A stretch of DNA of 64,000 nt from Propionispira arboris (GCF_900109225.1 NZ_FNZK01000001.1:62001-126000), one strand, 5' to 3'. Shown: positions 10,770 through 19,824, counted from the first letter of the stretch. Notes: generated by a model not told the origin, from the letters alone. Made by a program: numbers and translations.

Positions 10770-11873
10770 ATGATAACGAAAAAATGTGGTAAAAAAGCAA
10801 TTGCATCGATTAGCATGGCAGCAATTGCCTTTACAATAGGGTTTTCGGTGCTGCAGCCAATCAAAGCGGAGGCTTTTAATATTGGTGGTGCTGCGGGAGC
10901 TATTGTAGGCAGTGCTATTCAATATACTAAATTTAATAAGGAATTGAATTATTATAATAATGATGGACGAAATGAATATTTTGAAGAAATAAAAAAGAAA
11001 GATGGCGTGAATGAAGACCCTTATAAAAATGAACTTTTGACGAATATTATGACTAGGCTTTCCGCATCGATTGCGCAAAGCGATTCTTCTATTACAAGTA
11101 AACCCTACAATTATTTTGTGAATAATCAAACAACATTTAATGCATATTGTACACTAGGTCATAATATGAGCGTAAATGCAGGCTTATTTGATTTGCTAAA
11201 TTATAATGAAAATGAAGTAGCTTTTGTAGTAGGGCATGAAATGGGGCATGGTCAAAAAGATCATCCGGTTCAAGGGTTTAAAAAAGCGGTGCCAGTTAGC
11301 ATAATTGCTAGTGTGTGGGGGTCGCAAACGAGTGGTATCGAAGCAACTGGTGTTAATGTATTGGCAAACTATGCAACCGCTGTTAATATTACAAAACCAC
11401 AAGAGTGGGAAGCAGATAATTTAGCGTTTGGTTATGCGAGCCATGCTGGCTATAATCCGGGTGCTGGAGCGGCTGTTTGGCAGCGTGTCATTGAAAAGAT
11501 GGGGAGTTCATCCAGTAATTTTGTTGGTGAGATTTTTTCACCATCGGATCATCCTAAAAACGAGGAACGCCGGGAAAATTATTCGAAGAAACTTACGGAA
11601 TACAGCAATCAACATGTAACGGTCGATAATGGTGTCATTAAAGTAAATGGTAAAGAATTTATGACAGCTGGTGCAACGGATTCAATGAGTAGTGCAGAAC
11701 GTGCCTACCTGATTGCCGGAAATTTGGCAGCAGTTTATCATAATAATAATTCGGCACCGGAGGCTTATGTGGAAAATGGGCTTGTGAAAATGGGTGCTCA
11801 AGCTATTTTGGCATCGAATAGCAATGAAGCAGATGCTGATGCACTTGCAGATAAATTAAATCATATTCGCTAA
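10770..11873 (+). CDS. Secreted M48-family zinc metalloprotease
   Basis: A 367-residue protease-like protein. Seen: a signal peptide (basic start, hydrophobic 10-28, cleavage probable near KAEA at 32-35), a Gly/Ala-rich stretch, the zinc motif HEMGH at 156-160 and the third-ligand region EWEADNLAF near 212-220 characteristic of M48 peptidases. It resembles periplasmic BepA/LoiP-like or related M48 proteins that act on envelope proteins. No TPR region is present, but a separate TPR lipoprotein-like gene follows at 12058. RBS AAAGGAGTG supports the start. The gene is flanked by terminators and so is monocistronic. The substrate is unknown. Confidence 0.9.
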   Translation: MITKKCGKKAIASISMAAIAFTIGFSVLQPIKAEAFNIGGAAGAIVGSAIQYTKFNKELNYYNNDGRNEYFEEIKKKDGVNEDPYKNELLTNIMTRLSASIAQSDSSITSKPYNYFVNNQTTFNAYCTLGHNMSVNAGLFDLLNYNENEVAFVVGHEMGHGQKDHPVQGFKKAVPVSIIASVWGSQTSGIEATGVNVLANYATAVNITKPQEWEADNLAFGYASHAGYNPGAGAAVWQRVIEKMGSSSSNFVGEIFSPSDHPKNEERRENYSKKLTEYSNQHVTVDNGVIKVNGKEFMTAGATDSMSSAERAYLIAGNLAAVYHNNNSAPEAYVENGLVKMGAQAILASNSNEADADALADKLNHIR

Positions 11874-11877
11874 ACTA

Positions 11878-11912
11878 AAAGAGCAGTTGCATTGGTGCGA
11901 CTGCTCTTTCGG
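11878..11912 (+). terminator. Terminator after the M48 protease gene
   Basis: AAAGAGCAGTTGCA pairs with TGCGACTGCTCTTT (one mismatch at the loop side) across a 4-base loop, followed by a short mixed T stretch. Confidence 0.85.
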
Positions 11913-12057
11913 TTTATGAAGTTCTATATTTATAAAACTGTTTGCCAATGCTGATTTACCAGCAATAAAAGGAAAATCCTTGAAATCAAAAGCTAAATAG
12001 CTTATAGTAAAATAAGAGCTATGGATTTTGACTTTAATAACAAGAAGGGGATTCATC

Positions 12058-13101
12058 ATGGTAAATAAAAAAATGTTTATCTTTTTTATTATGGTTTGTA
12101 TTTTGATTTTGAATCCGATGGTTTTTGCTCAAACGATAGGCACAAATGAAGCGCAGCAAGATATAAAACAGGCCGAAATTTCGCAGGCACAGGGTGATTA
12201 TTGGGAAAGTGTACGTTCTTATAGTAAAGCAATTGCATTGGATCCGGGACAGGTTGTATTGTATAAAAATCGTGGGAACGTTTATTACCGTCTGGGAAAG
12301 TATAATGAAGCAATGCGTGATTATAATACGGCGATTGCTCTTGACCATTCTTATCTTGATGCCTATAATAATCGGGGTAATATATATAATGAATTTGGTG
12401 AATATGAAAAGGCATTAAAAGATTATACACAAGTTATTGCTGGCAATCCTAAGCATGCCAAGGCCTATTATAACCGTGGAATTGTTTATGGAAATTTGGT
12501 TCAATATGAGAAAGCGGTTGCGGATTATAGCAAGGCGATTGAGCTAAATCCTTTGTTTACGGATGCTTATAATAATCGTGGCAATATTTATGAACTTATG
12601 GAAAAATATCAGGAAGCCTTAAAAGATTATGAAAAAGCAATTCAGTTAGATGAAAAATATATTCATGCATATTATAATGAAGGGAATATTTACGCAAAAC
12701 TTGGTGAAAATGAGCAGGCCCTTAAATTTTATAGAAAGGCAGTCAAGGTAGAGCCGCATTATGTAGATGCCTATAACAATATGGGAATAACCTATGCATT
12801 CATGAAAAAATATCAAAAAGCATTGAAATGGTATGGCCAAGCACTGCAAATAGATCCAAAGTACACAAATGCCTATAATAATCGTGGGAATCTATATGCT
12901 GAAATTGGAAACTATGAAGAGGCCCTTATTGATTTTAATCGTGCGATTGAGTTATCACCGGATAATGCTGGTTGTTATATGAATCGGGCCGATTTATATG
13001 AAAAAATAGGACAAACGGAGCAAGCGAAGCTGGATTATAAACGTGCCGTTGGTCTTGACAGCAAGTATATAAAAGATGTGCCACTCAAATATCAATATTA
13101 G
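12058..13101 (+). CDS. Secreted tetratricopeptide repeat protein
   Basis: A 347-residue protein. Seen: a signal peptide (KKMFIFFIMVCILILNP, cleavage probable after FAQ near residue 23), then a regular array of about nine 34-residue TPR units from about residue 30 to the end, each with an AY(N/Y)NRGNIY-like first helix. TPR arrays mediate protein binding; no catalytic domain is attached. The start at 12058 follows AAGGGG and gives a proper signal peptide, unlike the upstream in-frame ATG at 12028. It probably acts outside the cytoplasmic membrane. The partner is unknown; the M48 protease upstream is a candidate, since BepA-type proteases use TPR scaffolds. Confidence 0.88.
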   Translation: MVNKKMFIFFIMVCILILNPMVFAQTIGTNEAQQDIKQAEISQAQGDYWESVRSYSKAIALDPGQVVLYKNRGNVYYRLGKYNEAMRDYNTAIALDHSYLDAYNNRGNIYNEFGEYEKALKDYTQVIAGNPKHAKAYYNRGIVYGNLVQYEKAVADYSKAIELNPLFTDAYNNRGNIYELMEKYQEALKDYEKAIQLDEKYIHAYYNEGNIYAKLGENEQALKFYRKAVKVEPHYVDAYNNMGITYAFMKKYQKALKWYGQALQIDPKYTNAYNNRGNLYAEIGNYEEALIDFNRAIELSPDNAGCYMNRADLYEKIGQTEQAKLDYKRAVGLDSKYIKDVPLKYQY

Positions 13102-13115
13102 TTTTCTGCCAGATT

Positions 13116-13156
13116 GGCTTTAATAAAAGAAAAATCTTTTATTAAAGCCGTTTTTG
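13116..13156 (+). terminator. Terminator after the TPR gene
   Basis: GGCTTTAATAAAAGA and TCTTTTATTAAAGCC form a perfect 15-bp stem with a 4-base loop, followed by G and five T. Confidence 0.93.
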
Positions 13157-13264
13157 TTTCGCTGCATTCATAGGAGCCTTGTATTTTCGGCCAAATAAGG
13201 TTAAAATTATACAAAATGATAATAAACAATTTACAACAATAAAATAATGCGGTGGAGGGCTTGG

Positions 13265-14176
13265 ATGAAAATGATAAAAGGGCTTGTTTTTGATATACAG
13301 CGGTTTTCTACACATGATGGTGATGGTATTCGAACTACCGTGTTTTTGAAAGGCTGCCCGCTGCACTGTGTGTGGTGCCAAAATCCAGAAGGTATTTCAC
13401 CAGAAAAAAAATTAGTGTATTTTCCTAATAAATGTATTTTTTGTGCTTCCTGTTTGCAGATAGCGGATAAAGCGATAGAAATCAGCGGTAATAAATTGAT
13501 TTTGTCGCAAGCCAAAGTTAAAAATGGTGAACGATATGAAGAAATTTGTCCTACCGGCGCATTGAAAATGGATAGTCGTGAATATAGCATTGAAGAAGTT
13601 TTGGAAATTGTCATGTCGGATCAGGCTTTTTTTGTTCATGGCGGCGGTGTTACATTGTCTGGAGGTGAACCGTTTTTTCAAAAACAATTTACACTTGAGT
13701 TGCTGAAAAATTTGCAGAAAAATCACATTCACACGGCAGTAGAAACATCTTTATTTGTTGATCAAGACTATCTGCTGCAGGTTTTGCCATATATAGACAC
13801 ATTGTTTGCCGATTTAAAAGTGTTTGATGCGGCGCGGCATCAAAAAATAACGTCGGTGAATCCACAATTGATTCAGGATAATATTAAGTATGTGTTACAG
13901 TCACCACATCGAAATAAAGTCGTAATTCGCACTCCACTGATTCCAGAGTATACAGCGTTTTCAGAAAATATTCGTCAGATTTGTCGATATATTACGGATA
14001 TTTTCCCTGATGTAAAATATGAATTATTGAATTATAATCCTTTAGCAAAAGCTAAATATGAGCATGTGGAAGCTTCCTATTGTTTTGAGGACAATCATCC
14101 GCTGTACAGTGCGTCTGAAATGAATGGTTTTTATGCTATGGCATATCAAGCCGGTATAAAGAATTTAATTGTCTAG
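13265..14176 (+). CDS. Glycyl radical enzyme activase (PflA-like radical SAM), orphan
   Basis: A 303-residue radical SAM protein of the glycyl-radical activating family. Seen: GDGIRTTVFLKGCPLHCVWC with the SAM-cluster cysteines at 31, 35 and 38, GGGVTLSGGEP as the SAM-binding GGE motif, and an inserted ferredoxin-like segment. That insert has only CIFCASC (57, 60, 63) and one further Cys in ICPTGAL (95), fewer than the eight cysteines of a typical two-cluster insert. The start at 13265 is set by GGTGGAGG; an upstream ATG at 13247 overlaps this site. No glycyl radical enzyme gene lies nearby, so the target is unknown. A DeoR regulator follows at 68 bases. Confidence 0.9.
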   Translation: MKMIKGLVFDIQRFSTHDGDGIRTTVFLKGCPLHCVWCQNPEGISPEKKLVYFPNKCIFCASCLQIADKAIEISGNKLILSQAKVKNGERYEEICPTGALKMDSREYSIEEVLEIVMSDQAFFVHGGGVTLSGGEPFFQKQFTLELLKNLQKNHIHTAVETSLFVDQDYLLQVLPYIDTLFADLKVFDAARHQKITSVNPQLIQDNIKYVLQSPHRNKVVIRTPLIPEYTAFSENIRQICRYITDIFPDVKYELLNYNPLAKAKYEHVEASYCFEDNHPLYSASEMNGFYAMAYQAGIKNLIV

Positions 14177-14243
14177 AGCTGATAGAAATGGTAGAATGAA
14201 GTTTTCGTGGAATTTAAGGAAAAATATAGATTGAGGTGGAAAT

Positions 14244-15023
14244 ATGTTTTTAGAAGAAAGACAAGAAGCTATTTTAGCAATGTTAGAACATGATGGAAAA
14301 GTTAAAGTAAAAGAACTCAGCGAATTGTTTGATGTGACGGAAGATTGCATACGGAAAGATTTGGGGTCACTTGAAAAACAAGGTAATTTGAAACGTACCT
14401 ATGGCGGCGCCGTTGTTCTTAGACAAAATCTGCACAATATGGAAGTCAGCAAACGCCGCAATACGGATGTAGACGCCAAACGAAAAATAGCACAGGCAGC
14501 GGTTAATTTGATTCACGAAAAAGATATGGTTTTTTTGGATATTTCTACCAGTAACCTGGAGATTGCGGCACTTTTGGCGAAACAGCCTAAAGACGTTACA
14601 GTTGTGACGAATATGATTGAGATTTTAGTGATTTTGGCGCAAAATCCTAAAATAAAAGTATTATTTGCTGGTGGTACCATAAATAAGAGTCGGGATGGTT
14701 TCTGGGGCGGAATGACACTGGATTTTATTTCGCGGCTTAAACCGGATATTGCTTTTGTTGGGGCTGTAGGCGTCGATATAAGAGAAAATAGTGTTTCTAC
14801 GTATGATATTGAAGATGGAATCAATAAAGCAGCGATTATTCAAGTAAGCAAAAAAGCTTATCTTGTTGCAGCCATGAAAAAAATGAGCAATGATGGAAAT
14901 TATAATTATGTAACGCTGGATGCTTTGACGGGCATTATAACGGATTCAGTATTGACAGATGAATTACATGAAATTGCTGCAGGTTATGGTGTCGAAATTA
15001 TCATGCCATATTTGCAAGACTAG
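14244..15023 (+). CDS. DeoR/GlpR-family transcriptional regulator
   Basis: A 259-residue repressor-type regulator. Seen: an N-terminal DeoR helix-turn-helix (ERQEAILAMLEHDGKVKV and then LSELFDVTEDCIRKDL) with LKRTYGGAVV at its end, followed by the DeoR sensor domain with FLDISTSNLEIAALL and VVTNMIEI. Such regulators respond to phosphorylated sugars. The gene follows the radical SAM activase and may share its transcript, so it may regulate a glycyl radical or sugar pathway located elsewhere. RBS GAGGTGG precedes the ATG. The effector and targets cannot be read here. Confidence 0.92.
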   Translation: MFLEERQEAILAMLEHDGKVKVKELSELFDVTEDCIRKDLGSLEKQGNLKRTYGGAVVLRQNLHNMEVSKRRNTDVDAKRKIAQAAVNLIHEKDMVFLDISTSNLEIAALLAKQPKDVTVVTNMIEILVILAQNPKIKVLFAGGTINKSRDGFWGGMTLDFISRLKPDIAFVGAVGVDIRENSVSTYDIEDGINKAAIIQVSKKAYLVAAMKKMSNDGNYNYVTLDALTGIITDSVLTDELHEIAAGYGVEIIMPYLQD

Positions 15024-15027
15024 ACAC

Positions 15028-15053
15028 TCTATATAAAAAATAGAGGATTTTTT
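15028..15053 (+). terminator. Short terminator after the DeoR-family gene
   Basis: CTCTAT pairs with ATAGAG across a 6-base A-rich loop and is followed by GATTTTTT. The stem is only 6 bp, so efficiency may be modest. Confidence 0.6.
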
Positions 15054-15067
15054 GAATAACAAAGCGA

Positions 15068-15115
15068 AACCTTCTAAGTTATTGCTTTTTTGCAAGGATT
15101 TTAGGAGGTTTTTTA
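15068..15115 (+). promoter_or_regulatory. Hairpin that contains the ribosome site of the sulfatase gene
   Basis: AACCTTCTAA pairs with TTAGGAGGTT (15101-15110) with an inner TTGC/GCAA stem and is followed by TTTTATTT. The shape is that of a terminator, but its 3' arm holds AGGAGG, 10 bases before the ATG at 15119. It may reduce both transcription into and translation of the sulfatase gene unless opened. Confidence 0.6.
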
Positions 15116-15118
15116 TTT

Positions 15119-17134
15119 ATGAAAGAGAGTTTATCTCGCATTTTTGATTGGCGAAATTTTTGTCGATTTGTTCAACAAGAAATCAGGGTATTTTTGTTTT
15201 TTCTCATATTACTTTGTTTATTTCGCCTGATCTTTTTGGGCTGGATGTCTGAATACATGAGTAAAACCGCGACGATGCATGATGTGTTGACAGTTATGCT
15301 GGTGGGGACGAAAATTAGTCTTAAAAGTGCGGGGGTTCTTACCGTGATTTCCCTGCTGATCAGCGGCGTGGCTACTGTACTGGCACCGTCTTACGAAATG
15401 ACAGTCCGTAAAGTGGTGGGGAGTTTTTATATTGTAATTTTATCCGTTCTGTTTTGTGCGCGTTTCCCGTATTATAGACAATTTCATTCGGGATTTAATC
15501 AATTGATTTTTAATACATTCAACGATGATGTGTACGCATTGAGCCTTTCGCTGGTACAGGAATTTTATCTGCCACTGCGTTTGGCTGGTGCTTTTGTTTT
15601 GGCATTTTTTCTTTATAAACTATTTTCAGCTTGGCTTAATAGAGCTGTTTTTAAAATGCCGTCTTTTTCGTTTCCTTTTTTTAAGTGGGTAAGTCGTGCA
15701 GTCGTTGTCCTATTTTTATACTGGGGTATTGTTTTTGTGATGTTTGGCGGCAGCTTTAGCTGGGCTACAGAGGTGGACTGGGAAAACGCTGGTGTGACCA
15801 AAGATCCTTTTTTAAATGAAGTGATCTTAGATGATATGCAGGCAATTTATCGTGCCTATACGATGAATAACCGTTTGGAAGCCTGCAATGGTCTGAATTT
15901 TGACGTGGATCAAATACGTTTTTTCACAGCAAAGCTCACGAATAAAACACAGCTGCAATCCAATGATTTAGATGAATATTTACGAAAAGAAGCGCAGGGT
16001 CCGTTGGTTGAAAAACCTAAGCACATTTTTGTGATTATCTCTGAAAGTTATGCGAATTGGCCGCTGCTGGAAAAATATAAAGACCTTCATATCGCGGATG
16101 GTATGAAGCAAATTATTGCCGAAAATGACAGTGATTATATAGGAACTTTTTTGCCAAATGGTGCAAGTACAGTTTCCGCAGTCACTGGTGTGGTTACTGG
16201 ATTTGCCGATGCAAATCTTTATCTTACCACGATGCCGGAAGCTTTTGCTGAGCCTTATTCTACAGCCAGTGCACCACAGCTTCAAAAATTAGGCTATGAC
16301 ACAAATTTTTGGTATGCGGGGCCAACGACTTGGGAACGTATACAGGATTTTACACTGGCACAGGGATATCAGCATTTTTATAGTCGTGGTGATTTTGCCA
16401 AGGCAGCAGCAGGTAGTGTGTGGGGTTGTGATGATAAATACCTTTATGAGGCTGTGTTAGATGGTATCGATTCGGATCAACCAAGCTTCAACGTAATATT
16501 GAATGTATCAAATCATTCCCCCTTTACAGTGGATGTTGCCAAAGAAGGGTTTGATAAAGAAAAGGTGATTGCTGCCTTACCGCCAGAAGCGAAAGCGGAT
16601 ATGGCACTGGTCAATCAATTAGGTCATTTTTGGTATGCAGACAAAATGATGGCAGATTTCATTCAAAAGACAAAACAAAAATATCCAGATAGTCTTTTTA
16701 TTATTGTTGGCGATCATGCGGACCGTTATAATATTGAGAAAACACCGTCCATGTATGAACGGTATGGTATTCCATTTATTGTTACAGGGCAGGGGGTCAC
16801 GAAAGGAATCTTACCTAAAGATGCCGCAGGCAGCCAAATTGATATCATTCCGACTTTGATTGAGATGATAGCCCCACACGGTTTTTCGTATCATTCTGTG
16901 GGGACTAGTTTAACGCGCGGCAATAAAGAAGCAGTAAATTATGGTTTTTGGATGACGCATGACTATATTGGTAAAGCAGATCTTGCAGAATTTCAGCCGG
17001 AATCAATTCGGGGGGATTCACCAGAACTCGACACAGCGGCTTTACAGGATTATATTGATGCGATTAGGAGTATTTCCTGGTGGCGGGCAAAATATGGCCC
17101 GATACTTAATGCAGACTTATTAAAAGATCGTTGA
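15119..17134 (+). CDS. LtaS-type membrane sulfatase (phosphoglycerol transferase family)
   Basis: A 671-residue membrane enzyme of the lipoteichoic acid synthase/OpgB superfamily. Seen: five predicted membrane helices within residues 22-210, then an extracytoplasmic sulfatase-fold domain with the metal Glu in IISESY (309), a likely nucleophile Thr in NGASTVS (351), SNHSPF (His466) and GDHADRY (Asp532, His533). Spacing matches LtaS E255/T300/D475/H476. Known relatives move phosphoglycerol from phosphatidylglycerol to a polymer or glycan. In a diderm Negativicute the acceptor could be a periplasmic glucan or an envelope glycan rather than lipoteichoic acid. The ribosome site lies inside a hairpin. 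Confidence 0.88.
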   Translation: MKESLSRIFDWRNFCRFVQQEIRVFLFFLILLCLFRLIFLGWMSEYMSKTATMHDVLTVMLVGTKISLKSAGVLTVISLLISGVATVLAPSYEMTVRKVVGSFYIVILSVLFCARFPYYRQFHSGFNQLIFNTFNDDVYALSLSLVQEFYLPLRLAGAFVLAFFLYKLFSAWLNRAVFKMPSFSFPFFKWVSRAVVVLFLYWGIVFVMFGGSFSWATEVDWENAGVTKDPFLNEVILDDMQAIYRAYTMNNRLEACNGLNFDVDQIRFFTAKLTNKTQLQSNDLDEYLRKEAQGPLVEKPKHIFVIISESYANWPLLEKYKDLHIADGMKQIIAENDSDYIGTFLPNGASTVSAVTGVVTGFADANLYLTTMPEAFAEPYSTASAPQLQKLGYDTNFWYAGPTTWERIQDFTLAQGYQHFYSRGDFAKAAAGSVWGCDDKYLYEAVLDGIDSDQPSFNVILNVSNHSPFTVDVAKEGFDKEKVIAALPPEAKADMALVNQLGHFWYADKMMADFIQKTKQKYPDSLFIIVGDHADRYNIEKTPSMYERYGIPFIVTGQGVTKGILPKDAAGSQIDIIPTLIEMIAPHGFSYHSVGTSLTRGNKEAVNYGFWMTHDYIGKADLAEFQPESIRGDSPELDTAALQDYIDAIRSISWWRAKYGPILNADLLKDR

Positions 17135-17168
17135 GTTGTTTGTGTTATTTTATAATTGAGGTGTAAGT

Positions 17169-17906
17169 GTGGCTAATGTTCACAAAGGGAAAAAAACATT
17201 AAATAGACAATCAAGGCAGTATTTGTTTAGTGCATTTGTTTGCGCAGGTTTGATCGGAGCTTATGTAGTTATGATTTTTCGGCTGGGGGAAGAACTTTCC
17301 ATCAATCCATTCTTTCATTTATTGCCAGTGATTTGGTTAATGGGGATTTTTTACTATTGTCGCCGGTATAGAATACTCCAAGCGGGGGCTCGCGGAGAAA
17401 ATGAAATTTTGACTTATGTAAGGAACTTACCCAATCAGTACCATGTGTTTTCAAATTTTGTTATTCAAGAAAAACGAATTCGTGATGAAGCCGATTTTAT
17501 TGTTGTTGGTGAAAATGGCGTTTTTGTAGTAGAGGGCAAAAATCATTTAGGGAAAATTGTCGGTACAGAAGACGACATCGAGTGGAAACAATATAAATTT
17601 GGGCAAAAAGGTAAGCTGTATACGAAAAATATGATGAACCCGATTAAACAGACGAAGTGGCATCGTCATAATATTGAAGGTATGCTCCGAAATGCTGGTT
17701 TTTGCATTTCGGTTGTGCCGCTTTTAGTATTTACCAATACCGCGGTGCAGCTCGAAATTATATCAAGCGAGATAGTTGTCTTAAAGGGCAGTAAATATGT
17801 GAATGACTATATTTTGCGCTATAGTCCTCAGCGTAAACTTGATAAACATATGATTAAAGATATTGTTGCTTTACTGGAAAAGAAAGCCCGGGTTATTCAG
17901 TCTTGA
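17169..17906 (+). CDS. NERD-domain membrane protein
   Basis: A 245-residue protein starting with GTG behind TTGAGGTG. Seen: two hydrophobic segments (about 22-42 and 46-62), then a nuclease-related NERD domain with GARGENEILTYV, DEADFIVVGENGVFVVEGKN (acidic Asp and the ExK pair of the PD-(D/E)XK fold), and WHRHNIEGML further on. NERD proteins are suspected nucleases or DNA-processing factors, but few have been studied. It follows the sulfatase by 34 bases and ends at a strong terminator, so the pair is probably one operon. A functional link between the two is not obvious. Confidence 0.85.
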   Translation: MANVHKGKKTLNRQSRQYLFSAFVCAGLIGAYVVMIFRLGEELSINPFFHLLPVIWLMGIFYYCRRYRILQAGARGENEILTYVRNLPNQYHVFSNFVIQEKRIRDEADFIVVGENGVFVVEGKNHLGKIVGTEDDIEWKQYKFGQKGKLYTKNMMNPIKQTKWHRHNIEGMLRNAGFCISVVPLLVFTNTAVQLEIISSEIVVLKGSKYVNDYILRYSPQRKLDKHMIKDIVALLEKKARVIQS

Positions 17907-17908
17907 AA

Positions 17909-17960
17909 AAAGAGAAGGCGGAACGGTTCCTATAGAAAGAACCGTTCCGCCTTCTCTTTG
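17909..17960 (+). terminator. Strong terminator after the NERD gene
   Basis: AAAGAGAAGGCGGAACGGTT pairs perfectly with its complement 8 bases later. The outer A/T runs make it potentially active on both strands, which would suit the minus-strand gene at 17979. Confidence 0.92.
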
Positions 17961-17978
17961 TGAGTAAAAGAATAGCAG

Positions 17979-18293
17979 CTAAAGGACGTGTCTAAAACAT
18001 AATACGATAAAACAGATAAGTGAAACAAAAAAAGTGAAATATTCCACCATTTTTATTGGATAAGCATAATGCAGCGGGATATCAACTACTCTTGGGACAT
18101 TACTGCAAAGCAGTGATATTGCCATTGAAATATAAAATAAGATATTAACCATTGGGACTGAGCGATAAAAAACCAAAGCTTTGAGAAGAATGAAGACGGC
18201 AAATGCAATAAAAAAATAAGAGAATTTTTCGGCAAACATAAAGCAGCACACTCCCAAAAGAAGATTTTTAAGTATTTTTAAAAACTTATTCAT
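17979..18293 (-). CDS. Possible small membrane protein
   Basis: A possible 104-residue protein starting MNKFLKILKNLLLG at 18293 with about four hydrophobic segments, ending FIVLCFRHVL. No family was recognised. No convincing ribosome site precedes the ATG; TATAAT lies immediately upstream, which is odd. A longer start at 18401 adds a low-quality Cys/Tyr-rich stretch. It could be a real minus-strand gene sharing the bidirectional terminator at 17909, or a chance frame in AT-rich DNA. Confidence 0.35.
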   Translation of the reverse strand: MNKFLKILKNLLLGVCCFMFAEKFSYFFIAFAVFILLKALVFYRSVPMVNILFYISMAISLLCSNVPRVVDIPLHYAYPIKMVEYFTFFVSLICFIVLCFRHVL

Positions 18294-18395
18294 ATTATAA
18301 CATAAATATAGGAAATTATAGTCGGGTGACCTTAAAAATAAGCATGATTTCAGAAAATAGTAAATACAGTATAAACAAATTATTTTTTGTGTGTA

Positions 18396-18424
18396 TTGCA
18401 CCTATTATTGCATTATGGTATAAT
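18396..18424 (+). promoter_or_regulatory. Promoter upstream of rpmE
   Basis: TTGCAC (18396-18401), a 17-base spacer, TATAAT (18419-18424). It predicts a leader of about 145 bases before the L31 start; the leader contains a small TTCCCAATTTGGGGAA hairpin just before the ribosome site GAGGTG. Confidence 0.7.
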
Positions 18425-18575
18425 TATTGGGTAATAAACGGAAGTGTGTTTATTATTCAAACAGGTTATAAAGCGACTAGCTTTACCTCAAAATGGGGAG
18501 CTATGTCTAACCAAGTTTTCGCAGAGAGAGCTTGTAATTATTCCCAATTTGGGGAAAAGTGAGGTGCACTAAGAT

Positions 18576-18776
18576 ATGAAAAAAGGAATTCATCCTGAAT
18601 TCAAACAAGCAAAAGTTATTTGTGGTTGTGGCAGTACTTTTACAACAGGTTCTGTAAAAGACGAATTACGTGTTGATGTATGTTCAAACTGTCATCCTTT
18701 CTTTACTGGTCGTCAACGTGATGTTGCTGCTGGTGGTAGAATTGAAAAATTCAACAAGCGTTACGGAAGCAAATAA
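18576..18776 (+). CDS. rpmE: 50S ribosomal protein L31 (zinc-binding type)
   Basis: A 66-residue ribosomal protein of the large subunit. Seen: MKKGIHPEF at the start, [11 protein letters not shown] and [13 protein letters not shown] with the CxC and CxxC zinc ligands, and KFNKRYG at the end. It is the zinc-containing L31 form; under zinc starvation many bacteria use a cysteine-free paralogue, not seen here. The spacing GAGGTG then 9 bases to ATG is normal. It heads the prfA region as in Bacillus and Clostridia, but is separated from yqhQ by a hairpin. Confidence 0.98.
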   Translation: MKKGIHPEFKQAKVICGCGSTFTTGSVKDELRVDVCSNCHPFFTGRQRDVAAGGRIEKFNKRYGSK

Positions 18777-18791
18777 TTTATGTAAATGGGC

Positions 18792-18822
18792 AGCAGAGCA
18801 GAAATGCTCTGCTTCATTTATA
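18792..18822 (+). terminator. Probable terminator after rpmE
   Basis: AGCAGAGCA and TGCTCTGCT form a 9-bp stem with a GAAA tetraloop. The following TCATTTAT is a weak T tract, so readthrough into yqhQ is possible. Confidence 0.6.
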
Positions 18823-18874
18823 TCTGAATGTATTTTATGTTGGGAGTAATTCTGTGTAATGGGAGGAATTACAA

Positions 18875-19786
18875 ATGAGTAGTAATAAATTAACTGTAGG
18901 CGGGCAAGCCGTTATAGAGGGCGTTATGATGCGCGGACCTAAAATGGTATCCACAGCGGTGCGCGAACCATCTGGTCAAATCAGTGTTAAAGTAGATCCT
19001 GTATCATCACTTAGTGATCGTTATCCAATTTTAAAAAAACCAATGCTTCGCGGAGTAGTTGCATTAGGTGAATCGCTGGTATTGGGTTTGAAATCACTAT
19101 CGTATTCAGCACAAAAAGCTGGTGATGAAGATGAACAGCTTTCTGATAAAGAATTGGTTATGACAATTCTGTTTTCTTTGGGGTTGGCAATTTTGCTATT
19201 TGTCATTATACCTACAGCGGCAGCCAAGTATATTGATGCCTCTTTTACGAATCCGATTCTTTTAAATTTATTGGAGGGTGGGCTTCGGTTAGGAATTTTT
19301 CTGGTTTATATCTATGGTATTTCACGGATGAAAGATATTCAACGTGTGTTTAAATATCATGGTGCGGAGCATAAGACAATCCATGCCTATGAAGCCGGTG
19401 TAGAACTTACGGTCGAAAATGTGCAAAAATATAGTACGCTTCATCCACGCTGTGGTACGGCATTTTTGCTTATCGTCATGGTGGTTAGTATTATTATGTT
19501 TGCTTTTTTAGGCTGGCCTGATTTATGGCTGCGTATTTTATCAAGGGTGATACTGCTTCCGGTAGTGGCCGGTATTTCTTATGAAATTATCCGTTTTTCG
19601 GGTAAAAGCCAAAATCCATTGGTGCATATTGCAATCTTGCCGGGGCTTTGGCTGCAAAAAATTACGACAAGCCAACCAGATGATGATATGGTTGAAGTCG
19701 CTATTCAAGCATTGGAAGCAGTACTTGTTGAAGATCCGCTTCCAGAAACGGTTTCAATAGTCGCTCCAATGCCAACGGAAAGTTGA
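18875..19786 (+). CDS. DUF1385 (YqhQ-like) membrane protein
   Basis: A 303-residue protein of the DUF1385 family. Seen: the signature GGQAVIEGVMMRGP near residues 9-22, VALGES, a first pair of membrane helices (about 93-115 and 127-147), the conserved RVFKYHGAEHKTIHAYE (about 157-173) with LHPRCGT, then two further helices. The family is widespread in Firmicutes beside prfA and is essentially uncharacterised; the His/Glu-rich loop suggests metal binding, which is inference. GGGAGG precedes the ATG. It lies 38 bases upstream of prfA, so they are probably co-transcribed. Confidence 0.93.
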   Translation: MSSNKLTVGGQAVIEGVMMRGPKMVSTAVREPSGQISVKVDPVSSLSDRYPILKKPMLRGVVALGESLVLGLKSLSYSAQKAGDEDEQLSDKELVMTILFSLGLAILLFVIIPTAAAKYIDASFTNPILLNLLEGGLRLGIFLVYIYGISRMKDIQRVFKYHGAEHKTIHAYEAGVELTVENVQKYSTLHPRCGTAFLLIVMVVSIIMFAFLGWPDLWLRILSRVILLPVVAGISYEIIRFSGKSQNPLVHIAILPGLWLQKITTSQPDDDMVEVAIQALEAVLVEDPLPETVSIVAPMPTES

Positions 19787-19824
19787 TTGGTATTTAAGTT
19801 TTTAGTTTTAGGGGTGAAGTACAC

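Noticed and set aside
18326-18562. Open frame of 78 codons before rpmE
   Set aside because: It covers the rpmE promoter and leader and lacks a ribosome site.
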